Below are positions 8,186 through 17,600 of a DNA stretch of 35,641 nt, piece by piece. Position 1 is the first letter of the stretch; every line of letters starts with the position of its first letter. The notes under the pieces were generated by a model. That model was given only the letters and a program-made list of their open reading frames with translations, ran no database searches and was not told the origin of the DNA. The stretch comes from JAPLFM01 sp964650885. GTDB taxonomy: Bacteria; Bacteroidota; Ignavibacteria; Kapaibacteriales; UBA2268. The position numbers and the translations under genes are program-made. Where the stretch lies: the NCBI GenBank assembly GCA_964650885.1, contig CAZYXG010000022.1:1-35641 (forward strand). The letters run 5' to 3'.

Positions 8186-8419
8186 TTATTTTTTCGATTT
8201 TTTTGATTTTTTGTCTGTTGAACAGCATTTTCCAGATTTGGTATCGCAAGATTTACCTTCCGATTTGTCATCTGTTGCTTTCAATTCAATTGCTGCTGGT
8301 TTGTTATCAACTGATTTAACTTCTGTAGAAGTAACAACTTCTGTTGTAACTTTTTTGTTTGTTGCGTAAGCTGACACGCTAAATGCCAACAATGCGATTA
8401 ACAACATTTTAGATTTCAT
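8186..8419 (-). CDS. Small secreted protein with Cys/Lys-rich tail
   Basis: The product has 77 residues: a signal peptide (MKSKMLLIALLAFSVSAYA), a Thr/Val/Glu-rich low-complexity linker (about 20-55), and a C-terminal CDTKSGKCCST followed by Lys/Ser repeats. The tail is almost the same as that of the HMA protein at 2604-2954, also at DNA level, but the HMA domain itself is absent. Three cysteines within nine residues suggest metal or thiol chemistry in the periplasm (inference). AAAGGT precedes the ATG. It may be a truncated or shuffled relative of the HMA protein; no known family recognised. The 204 bases between this gene and 8624 form a divergent promoter region without a clear consensus element. 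Confidence 0.75.
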   Translation of the reverse strand: MKSKMLLIALLAFSVSAYATNKKVTTEVVTSTEVKSVDNKPAAIELKATDDKSEGKSCDTKSGKCCSTDKKSKKSKK

Positions 8420-8623
8420 TTTAAGTACCTTTAAATTTGTTTGTGTAAAAGAACATATATTCTATAACGGAATTATACATTTTTTGTTACTTTGTTTAAT
8501 CTTTTTCTAATCTTACGGCAGAAAAACCTCATTTGATGGCATAAAATATGATTAACTTTGTTACAAAATGAGCGTTAATAAGTTATTATCGTATGTAGTT
8601 GTCTTTGAACTTGGAATTTGAAA

Positions 8624-11600
8624 ATGAAATTTGGTTTATATGTTTATATCTTGTTGGTTTGCAGTCAGTTAAATATCATTGCTGGTGGGTTGGCTGTGGG
8701 AAAACGACAAAACTTAGAATTTATCCAAAGTTCTGGACAGCTAAAAAGTGAAATTTCTTTGGCTGATTTAAATCTAAAAATTGACTTTTATGCTCAAACA
8801 AAGTTTGGCAAAATTCTCATCAGTAAAAATGGCTTCAGCATTCAAGTGGAAAGCTTTTTTAAGAATGATGAAAGCCAAGATGAGGAAACTTTATTGGCTA
8901 CCAATATACATTTGGCTAAAAGCAGTGCTTTCCATTTGGTAAATATTGAGTTTGTTAATTCTAATAACGATGCAATTGTTTCGCCTGAATTTGAAAATCA
9001 AGGTTATTTAAACTTTTATAACACAAATGGAAGACCAATTGTCTATGTGAAGTCTTTCAAACGAGTAATTGTAAGTAATCTTTATCCTAATATTGATTTG
9101 GTTTTCTATGAAAATGCCTTTGGGGAACTTGAATATGACTTCCAAGTAGGAATAGGAGGAAATCCAAAACTAATACAAATGAAATTTTCTTATCAAGATG
9201 TTTTGGGTTTTGATTCAACTGGGAATTTAGAAATTATAACCCGATTTAACAATTTGATTAAAGATAAGCCAATTGCCTACCAATTAAGTTCTGAGAATAA
9301 AGTAGATGTTGCTTTTAAGCTAAATAACGATTTACTTTCTTTTGATTTGGAACATTATGACAAAAGTAAACCTTTAACAATTGACCCAGTAATTAGAATA
9401 AATTCTAGCTATTACGGTGGCACTGGCGAAGATGTAATTTATAGAATGAAATTAGATAGTAAAGGCAATCAATATTATGCTGGATATACTCAAAGTGTTA
9501 ATTTAATAGCATCTCAAAATGGTTATCAAGTAAATAATGCTGGATTTGAAGATGCATTTTTAGCAAAATTTGATAGCTCGGGGTCAAGAGTCTGGGCTAC
9601 TTACTTTGGTGGTGCTGGTTTTGATATTGCTTATGACATAGCACTTGATAACAATGAAAATCCAATTATTGCTGGTGAGACCAATAGTGACAGCTTAATT
9701 GCCACCGCAAATAGCCATCAAACAGCTTTTGGTGGTGGTATTGCCGATGGATTCGTGGCTAAATTTAATTCTAATGGCTCATTAGCTTGGGCAACTTACT
9801 TAGGTGGATTAGCAGAAGATAAATTCAATGGAGTTTCTTGCGATAACTTTGGAAATATTTACACAATTGGCTTCACAAAAAGCGACGATGCAATTTTTTC
9901 TGGTGGCTATCAGCAAACTAGGGCTGGCAAAAATGACGCTATGTTAATCAAATTTAATCCTAATGGTGAACGCACTTGGGGAACTTATTTTGGCGGTAAT
10001 GAAGATGACTTTTTCAATAAAGTTGTTGTGGGTGGCAGCGATGTTTATGCAATTGGTTCTACCCAATCAAATAATTTAAGTATTAATAATAGCACTAATT
10101 ACTCTGGGAATTACGATGTACTTTTAACTAAGTTCACGAGCAATGGAAATATTGGCTTTTCAAGATATTTTGGTGGAACTGAGTTTGATTCTGGAAATAG
10201 TATTGCTTGGGATACTACTGGCGACGGGTATGTTTATGCTATAGGTAGTACTAAGAGCAGCTTGGCAACAACAAAGTATGCAGTGCAAAGTAGTATAGGT
10301 GGTTTTTATGATGCAGCTTACTACGGAACGGGCAAAGATGGTTCTACTTATGTTATTAGCTACTTCGGTGGAGAAAGCAATGATTTTGGAAATGACATAT
10401 TCTACGTTGATAATTGCATTTATGTAGTCGGATCTACAATCAGCCAAACTGGAATAGCAAAAAGTGGATATCAAAATTCTAGCAATGGTAAGCAAGAAGG
10501 ATATTTTGCAAAAATTAATTCAGAAAATTTGTTATTTGGTAGCTATTTCGGAGGCAATGGCAATGATGATATTCGTACGATTGCAGTAAATAAAGATAAA
10601 TATTATATTGCTGGGTTTACCGAAAGTAGCTCTAGTATTTCTGCTGCTGGTGCTTACCAAACAAATTATGCAGGCAATGCAGATGGATTTTTTGCAAGTT
10701 TCTTCAATACTAAGTTTGATTTAATTGCAAGCGGTGACTACTGTGTAGGGCAAACTGTTCCTTTCATTGTGAACACCAATATAACCTTTAATCCCAATAC
10801 TCTTTATAAAACAGAACTTAGCGATGTTGCTGGAAATTTTGGTGCTAACCCAATTCTTTTAGCTACTAAAACTAGTATAAGTGGGAATTTATCTTTCCTA
10901 CTAAGTAAAGATATTCTTGGCGATTCAGTTAATGGGGTTAGATTTATTAGAATTCGTAGCACTTCGCCTGAATATATTAGCAACATCCAAAAAATTGGAA
11001 TTAATAATAAATTAACAATATCTAAAGTTACTACTACTGCTTGTGTTAATCAAGCAATATTATTTTCTTCAAATTCCCCAACTGTAAAATCGCAATTTGA
11101 ATGGGATTTTGGTGACTCAGTAATAAAAACAAGTAATAATAGCATCACAATGAGTTTTTCTACTCCAGGGTTGAATAAATTAAAATTAACACGTACAATT
11201 AAAAATGCTTGCACAGAAATAGATAGCATCACTTTTTTGATAAACGATGGTCCTATCTATGAAATTAAAATTCAAGATGTATATTGCTCTAAAAGCTCTG
11301 GTACTTTTCAAGTAATCAGAAAAGATACTTTGCAAACACCAAGTTCTATTACTAAAGTTAGTGTAGTTAATGGCAATAACATAATTAAAATAAAAGAAGG
11401 TATTTATTCTTTCAATATAGAGGATGTAGGGGCTTTAAGTAAGATACTTTTCTTCAAAGCTGAAGTTGAAAGTAATTGTAGTAACACTTATAATAAAGAA
11501 AGCAAATTTTATGGAAATAGTATATTTAGTTTAGAAGGCGAAACTATGCCATTAATTGGTGTAGAATATACATATTTCATTAAGCGTTCATTTTGGGAAG

Positions 11601-12787
11601 AACCTCAAAATGTGAATTGGGTAGTTGATACTACATTTTGTAAAACTTTATCAAAAAATCAAGATTCAATCAAATTAATATTCTTGAAAAACGGCATAAG
11701 CTCAATATATGTTCAGCTAATTGGAACAGCAAGTAGGTGTGTTAAAGATTACACTTTTGAATTAACAGTGCAAGGAAATGATAAAGCAAACTTTACTCCA
11801 AGACCAGATACTCTATGTAACACCGATAGAATTGTTTTCTCTACAGGTTTTAGTTCTGAAGTTGTTAATACTTGGTATTTTTATAACCAAAGCAAAACTA
11901 TTACGATTGAATCTAATACATTCAAACCAACTTTTATTGATTACACTGGAGTTTGCTATTTAAAATTAGTAAAACGTTTCAAAAATAATAATACTTCCGA
12001 TTCTATTATTAGAAAAATAATTGTTAATAATAATGTTAACACATTTGTAAGTATTGTAAATAAATTTTGCCTCGGTATAAATAAGATTGAAGTAATTCCT
12101 GAAAATTTACAAATAACAACAAATGTAAGTTTTATTTATGAGGATGAAGAAATACTTGACACAATAGTTAAAGTAAATAATTTTAATTATAATTATTTGC
12201 CAAAGAAAAGAAAATCTGCAAATAATGGAATAATGATTTATCCTACAAAGATTAAATTCAATTCTGTCTATGACCAGCCTATTACTGCTTGTTTCAGCGG
12301 AGGTACTATCTATGGAGCAGTTTCTATAGAAACTGCTCCAAAAATTGAAGAGCCTGAAATTCGATTCCTCAATGGGAATTTGGAAACTGATTCTGCAAAT
12401 GAATACTTATGGATTTTTAATAACTCAAAGACTATTACCACTCGTTCTATTGCCAATCCTGAAAATGGCAACTATCATTTGAAAGTAAAATATGGTGATT
12501 GCTATTCATATTCAAGTACTTATACCTTGAATAGAAATTCAATTGAAGAAAGTCCATATATGAGTTTTCAAATTAGTCAGAAAAGTGAAAAAATTGAAGT
12601 TAACTCTATTTCAAATATCAAATATAGATTGCATTTTACAAATATGTTAGGAAATGAGCTTTTCTCATCAAATGAAAATTTGGGTAATGTGTCTATTCCA
12701 ATCGTTGGTTTGCCAAGTGGGGTTTATTTGCTGCAATTAACTTCGGTAGATGAATCAATTGTTAAGAAAATCATTTTGGAAAGATAA
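8624..12787 (+). CDS. T9SS-secreted SBBP beta-propeller surface protein (DUF7948, PKD)
   Basis: The product has 1387 residues. After an N-terminal hydrophobic export signal comes a DUF7948-type region (about 30-245). Next are seven SBBP repeats (about 260-670), each opening with YFGG or a close variant plus a D/N-rich turn and closing with a Y-x-x-G-x-T-x-S strand. These are expected to form a beta-propeller. Ig-like and PKD segments follow (a PKD-type FEWDFGDS near 825). The last about 85 residues are a T9SS type A sorting domain ending in LPSGVYLLQL and a Lys-containing terminal strand. It is therefore probably exported through the SprA channel encoded downstream and anchored or released at the surface. 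A TTG codon at 8618 is an alternative start; ATG 8624 is preferred. Its stop codon overlaps the next start by one base. The ligand is unknown. Confidence 0.88.
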   Translation: MKFGLYVYILLVCSQLNIIAGGLAVGKRQNLEFIQSSGQLKSEISLADLNLKIDFYAQTKFGKILISKNGFSIQVESFFKNDESQDEETLLATNIHLAKSSAFHLVNIEFVNSNNDAIVSPEFENQGYLNFYNTNGRPIVYVKSFKRVIVSNLYPNIDLVFYENAFGELEYDFQVGIGGNPKLIQMKFSYQDVLGFDSTGNLEIITRFNNLIKDKPIAYQLSSENKVDVAFKLNNDLLSFDLEHYDKSKPLTIDPVIRINSSYYGGTGEDVIYRMKLDSKGNQYYAGYTQSVNLIASQNGYQVNNAGFEDAFLAKFDSSGSRVWATYFGGAGFDIAYDIALDNNENPIIAGETNSDSLIATANSHQTAFGGGIADGFVAKFNSNGSLAWATYLGGLAEDKFNGVSCDNFGNIYTIGFTKSDDAIFSGGYQQTRAGKNDAMLIKFNPNGERTWGTYFGGNEDDFFNKVVVGGSDVYAIGSTQSNNLSINNSTNYSGNYDVLLTKFTSNGNIGFSRYFGGTEFDSGNSIAWDTTGDGYVYAIGSTKSSLATTKYAVQSSIGGFYDAAYYGTGKDGSTYVISYFGGESNDFGNDIFYVDNCIYVVGSTISQTGIAKSGYQNSSNGKQEGYFAKINSENLLFGSYFGGNGNDDIRTIAVNKDKYYIAGFTESSSSISAAGAYQTNYAGNADGFFASFFNTKFDLIASGDYCVGQTVPFIVNTNITFNPNTLYKTELSDVAGNFGANPILLATKTSISGNLSFLLSKDILGDSVNGVRFIRIRSTSPEYISNIQKIGINNKLTISKVTTTACVNQAILFSSNSPTVKSQFEWDFGDSVIKTSNNSITMSFSTPGLNKLKLTRTIKNACTEIDSITFLINDGPIYEIKIQDVYCSKSSGTFQVIRKDTLQTPSSITKVSVVNGNNIIKIKEGIYSFNIEDVGALSKILFFKAEVESNCSNTYNKESKFYGNSIFSLEGETMPLIGVEYTYFIKRSFWEEPQNVNWVVDTTFCKTLSKNQDSIKLIFLKNGISSIYVQLIGTASRCVKDYTFELTVQGNDKANFTPRPDTLCNTDRIVFSTGFSSEVVNTWYFYNQSKTITIESNTFKPTFIDYTGVCYLKLVKRFKNNNTSDSIIRKIIVNNNVNTFVSIVNKFCLGINKIEVIPENLQITTNVSFIYEDEEILDTIVKVNNFNYNYLPKKRKSANNGIMIYPTKIKFNSVYDQPITACFSGGTIYGAVSIETAPKIEEPEIRFLNGNLETDSANEYLWIFNNSKTITTRSIANPENGNYHLKVKYGDCYSYSSTYTLNRNSIEESPYMSFQISQKSEKIEVNSISNIKYRLHFTNMLGNELFSSNENLGNVSIPIVGLPSGVYLLQLTSVDESIVKKIILER

Positions 12788-13455
12788 TGGCATATTTCAC
12801 AAAAGCTTTTATAAAGTTTTTTAAAGATTTAGAAATCAACAACAATAGAGATTGGTTTTTGGCAAATAAACCAATTTATTTGAAAGAAGTGAAAGAGCCA
12901 ATGGAATCTTTCATTACAGATTTAATTGTTCAAATTTTGCATGATGACAATAGCATTACGCAAACTGCAAAAGAAGCAATTTTTAGAATCAATAGAGATG
13001 TTAGATTTTCTAATGATAAGTCCCCATATAAAGCACACACATCGGCTGCAATTTCGGCTGGAGGCAAAAAAGATTTTGTTAGACCAGGAATCTATGTAGA
13101 GCTTTCGAATAATGGTATTGGAATTTATGGTGGGATCTATCAGCCAGAAAGAGAAAACTTACAAAAAATTAGAGAGTATATTGCTACTAATTTGTCTGAG
13201 TTTGCTGATTTAATCAAAGAGCCAGACTTTGTGAAGTACTATGGGACGATACAAGGTGAGCAAAATAAAAAAGTGTCTAAAGATTTTGCTGAGGTGATTT
13301 TGGAACAACCTTTAATTCTGAACAAACAATTCTACTACTTTACACGTATAGAAAAAAGCGTTTTAACTGCTGATAATTTGCTTGATGAAGTTATGGAAAG
13401 ATATTATGCCGCAAAAAACATAAAAAACTTTCTAACTGAAGCAGTTTTAGCTTAA
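12787..13455 (+). CDS. DUF2461 family protein
   Basis: The product has 222 residues, the usual length of the DUF2461 (TIGR02453) family, recognised by its opening F-x-K-x-x-x-x-F-x-x-L..NN.RDWF and the central R-x-x-R-D-x-RFS-x-DKSPYK motif. It is soluble with no signal peptide, so cytosolic. No biochemical function is established for the family to my knowledge. The ATG overlaps the TAA of the preceding surface-protein gene by one base, suggesting translational coupling, although the two products act in different compartments. Confidence 0.88.
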   Translation: MAYFTKAFIKFFKDLEINNNRDWFLANKPIYLKEVKEPMESFITDLIVQILHDDNSITQTAKEAIFRINRDVRFSNDKSPYKAHTSAAISAGGKKDFVRPGIYVELSNNGIGIYGGIYQPERENLQKIREYIATNLSEFADLIKEPDFVKYYGTIQGEQNKKVSKDFAEVILEQPLILNKQFYYFTRIEKSVLTADNLLDEVMERYYAAKNIKNFLTEAVLA

Positions 13456-13460
13456 ATTTG
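13453..13460 (+). promoter_or_regulatory. Bacteroidota-type -7 promoter element for the WG-repeat gene
   Basis: TAAATTTG matches TAnnTTTG and lies 28 bases before the ATG at 13489, overlapping the stop codon of the DUF2461 gene. No convincing -33 element is seen. Confidence 0.4.
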
Positions 13461-13488
13461 TAATCTATCTAAAAGTGAAAATTTGAAA

Positions 13489-14553
13489 ATGAGAATATTG
13501 AAAATATTAATTGCTATACTTTTATTGAGTATTTCTAACGTTTTTGCTGCCGATCCACTCGTGGCTTTTAAGCAAGATAATGTTTGGCACTTTTTGGCAA
13601 ACGATGGTTCTACTCTTTTCAAATCGTCAGATGTATTAGATGTCTTTGGCTATTCGGAGGGTTTATTCCTTACCAAAGTCAAAAAAGATGGCGAAATCAC
13701 TTGGGCATATTTGAATACTAAAGGTGAAGTGCAGTTCTATAATGATTCGGACGATGCTTCTACCTTTGTACAGGGCTATGCAATTGTTGCTGATTTGGTC
13801 AATAAAGAACAGAACACAAAGAAACTTGGCTATATAAATACTAAAGGTAAATTAGTTGTCCCAAAGATTTATAACGATGCTCTAAGTTTTTCTGAGGGTT
13901 TTGCTTATGTAATGAATGATACTATTCGAGGTTATTTGAATAGAGATTTGAAAATGCAAATCAAATTGCGAAATAACTTAGTGGGTTTTGAATTTTCAGA
14001 AGGCATCGCTTCAGTTACAAGTACCGACTTTAAAGTTGCATATATAGACACTACTGGCAATTTGGTTTTACCATTTCTCTACGATGTGCCTAGCTATTGC
14101 AAAGAAGGAACTATCAAACTTTGCTCTATGGGAAAATTTGGCTTTATGGACAGAAAAGGTAAGCCAATTGTATCAGCAATTTACGGAGAAACAGGACTTT
14201 TCAAATATGGCGTAGCTTTTGTTGCTAAATACGATAAAACCTATAATATTTCTTGGTCCTTAGTGAATTTAAAAAATGAACTTTTGACTGAGTTTATTTA
14301 TCAAGGCAAACACGATTTTTCTGATAGTCTTGCTTGTGTTAAATTTGCAGGCAAATGGGGCTATATTAATTTGAAAACTGATTTCGCTTTCAATGCAAAT
14401 TTCGATAGAGCAGAAGACTTTATCAATGGCTTAGCTTGGGCAAGCATTAATAACGATAAGTGCGGATTTATCAATAAATTTGGCGAATTTAAGTTAGTTA
14501 TGCCTAAGGCCGAAAAGTATTTTGAATTCAGAATTAACAAAAACGTAAACTAA
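13489..14553 (+). CDS. Secreted WG-repeat protein
   Basis: The product has 354 residues. A signal peptide (MRILKILIAILLLSISNVFA) precedes about seven WG (KWG-type) repeats, seen as recurring W/F-G/A-Y/F-I/L-N-x-K-G units followed by a Y-x-x-A-x-x-F-S-x-G-x-A-x-V stretch. Such repeats form a beta-rich fold, and the protein is probably periplasmic or at the surface. No sorting domain is visible at the C terminus. A TTG at 13483 is the only other nearby in-frame start; ATG 13489 begins the signal peptide directly. It has its own candidate promoter and precedes sprA by 73 bases. Function unknown. Confidence 0.85.
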   Translation: MRILKILIAILLLSISNVFAADPLVAFKQDNVWHFLANDGSTLFKSSDVLDVFGYSEGLFLTKVKKDGEITWAYLNTKGEVQFYNDSDDASTFVQGYAIVADLVNKEQNTKKLGYINTKGKLVVPKIYNDALSFSEGFAYVMNDTIRGYLNRDLKMQIKLRNNLVGFEFSEGIASVTSTDFKVAYIDTTGNLVLPFLYDVPSYCKEGTIKLCSMGKFGFMDRKGKPIVSAIYGETGLFKYGVAFVAKYDKTYNISWSLVNLKNELLTEFIYQGKHDFSDSLACVKFAGKWGYINLKTDFAFNANFDRAEDFINGLAWASINNDKCGFINKFGEFKLVMPKAEKYFEFRINKNVN

Positions 14554-14626
14554 TTTTAAGGTAATTTATAATTCTTTGCTACTAATTTTAAGAATGATTA
14601 AAAATAATCAATAATTACAAGTAAAT

Positions 14627-17600
14627 TTGAAACTTGCATTTTTTGCAAGAAGCAAATTGTTTCTTTGGTTTGTATATTTGGTAAGTAGCAATAAAATAAA
14701 TAGCTTTAAGAAAAAAGCATTCAAATTAGCACTCGTATTGTCACTAATTTGCGGTGTGAGTTTTGCTTTTGCATTCACTCCTTTAAAATCTATTCTTTTA
14801 TTGCAAGATATAAAACTTACAGATGATTTGTTCAAAAAAGACACATCAGATTATAAATCTTGGCTTTTGAAAAATTCCACACGCCGAAACACAAACACCA
14901 GAGGCGGCGGCTCCAAATCTCTAAACAAGTCTATTACTAGCTCTGTCAAAATTGATTCAAACGGAAGCAATATTTTGAGCAGAGATTTATATGTAGATTC
15001 TGATATTAATCCTCCATTTAGTTTACAATTAGATTCATATCTGAAAGATAGAAAAGAAACAATGCAAAAGAAGATGTGGGATTCACTCACTTCAACTTAC
15101 GACATAAAGAAAACTTTAAACCGTGGCTCTTTGCTAAATTCATTAGGTTCGGCTACAGGGCTTGAAATACCTTTACCACCAAGCCCATTAATGGGACTTT
15201 TCGGAAAGCCAGAAATCAATATCAATGTGAATGGTGAAGTGAATTTAAGAGCTGGATGGAGATTCGACAAACAAAACTTGGGAACTGTTTCTGCTTTTGG
15301 TCAATCCCAATCATCACCTATTTTCAGTCAAGATGTGAGAGTGAACGTAAGTGGAGGGATTGGAGATAAAGTTAGATTATCTACCGATTGGAATACACGA
15401 CAAAACTTTAATAGAGATAATAGATTTAAAATTGGCTTCGATGGTTATGACGATGACATTATCAAGAAAGTAGAATTTGGGAATGTTACACTGCCAATAA
15501 ACTCAAGTTTGATTAATGGCGGACAAGCTCTATTTGGCATTAGAACAGACTGGCAATTTGGACCATTGCATTTGAAAACCTTAATCTCCCAAAAAAGAGG
15601 TGAAAGAAGATTTATTGATGTTAGAGGAGGCACAAGCAAACAGGGCTTTACGCTTAGAGCTTATGACTTTTCGCAGAATTACTTTTTCTTAGATGAGGTT
15701 TATAAACCTGTTTATAAAGAATTTTATAAAAATGCTTCTGGTATAATCCCACAATCGGCAAATGCAAATCGTGTAAAAGAAATTGAAGTCTATGAATCAA
15801 CAATTTACCTAACTGAGCTCGATGCTGTTCCAGCAAAAGCTTATGCAACTTTGCCAGAAAGAAATAGAACTGATTTTTATCCTCCGGCATTGAAATCACA
15901 ATCAATTGAAGCTGGCAAGGTAGAAGCTGGGCGTTTCCGCAGATTGGACACTACACGCTATACTATTGACAAGAACTTAGGTGTTTTGAAAATTAGAAGT
16001 TTCAGAAAAGATAGAACTTATGCTGTTTCCTATAGAACAGAGGGAATTTCTACGGATACGACTGACGACAGATACCACGGTTATTTCGCTGTAAATACTG
16101 GATTAAAAGATACTTTAATCCTTAAATTGATGTATCGTCAGAATTTCCAACCTGGATTTAAAATTCTTTGGGATAGACAATTAAAAAACATATATCCACT
16201 TAATGCAAATCAAATTAATACCACTGATGCAAAAGTTGGAATATATTACTTTAGACAATCGAATGATTCGGCTGATGTTATAACGGGAGCACCAGATAAG
16301 CTTGTAACGATATTTGGAGTTGACCAAAGAGACCAAGCTGGACAATCCAAACCAGATGGGATGTTCGATTTGAATGGTTCTCCATTTTTCAATCCTGCCG
16401 AAGGTGAAATAATCTTTCCCAGCATAGAACCATTTAGAGATGGACTTAAGGACTATTTTACTAGAATTGGCAATCCAGCAGGTGCAGATCCATATGTATA
16501 TAATGAGATTTATGATACCACAATGGAAGTTGCCAAGAGAAATACTGGTAGAGATAGATTTGTAATATCAGGTGAATTTTCAGGGAAGTCAGTTGGAAGA
16601 ATTCCATTAAATGCTTTCAACTTGGCACCTGGTTCGGTGAAAGTTTCGCTTGATGGGGTTCAATTAAAAGAATATTCAGATTACATTGTTGATTACACTG
16701 GCGGAACTGTTCAAATAAAAAATGAAAGAGCTAATTTGCCTAATGCTAACTTAAAAGTAGAATACGAACAGCAAAACATTATAGATGTTGCAACCAAGAC
16801 ACAACTTGGTTTGCGAGCTGATATGAATTTATTCAAAGGGAGAACCACCAAAGCAGAAATGGGTATGACCTTGATGCATTATAATCAAGCTACAATTATA
16901 GATAGGGTGCAGTTGGGTCAAGAGCCAGTTGCCAACACAATGATTGGTTTTGATGGTAATTTAAAAATGGAAACACCTTGGCTGACAAAAGCAATTGATA
17001 TGTTACCGTTTTTTGATACCAAGGCTCCCTCGTCATTCAATTTGAGTGGAGAATGGGCTATGGTTTTGCCAACACCCAACAAAAGAACTTCAACAGTTGC
17101 TTCCGACAACGGTGCTCCAGTAGTATATATTGATGATTTTGAAAGTGCTCAACGATCAATTCCGCTAGGCTTGAACCCGAGCCAATGGACGCATTCATCG
17201 CAACCAGAGGATACTTCAATAGGAAGCTCTAATTTGGCAAGATCTCTTTTTAGAGGGCGTACTTTTTGGTATAAAAGATTTATCCCATACGTAAATTCAA
17301 GAGAGGTCTATCCAGACAAAGAAACTTTCTCAGGTAATTCTAATATTGCACCTTTCGAGATAAATTTCGACCCAAGTTTCCGTGGTATTTATAACCAGAA
17401 CCCACTATTCTTGGATAGTATAAATCCAGAATATGCAAATCAAACCCCAATATGGACAAAAGAGCTGCAAAATAGAGGGAAAATATGGGGTGGCTTTCAA
17501 CGATTACTTTCTTCATTCAATACCAATTTCGATAATGAAAATATTGAATATTTAGAAATTGTGATGAAATTAGATGCCTATGAAAATACATCTCGTATGT

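Noticed and set aside
10160..10495. 111-residue minus-strand frame inside the SBBP gene
   Set aside because: It lies wholly antisense to the repeat region of a well-supported gene and has no recognisable features.
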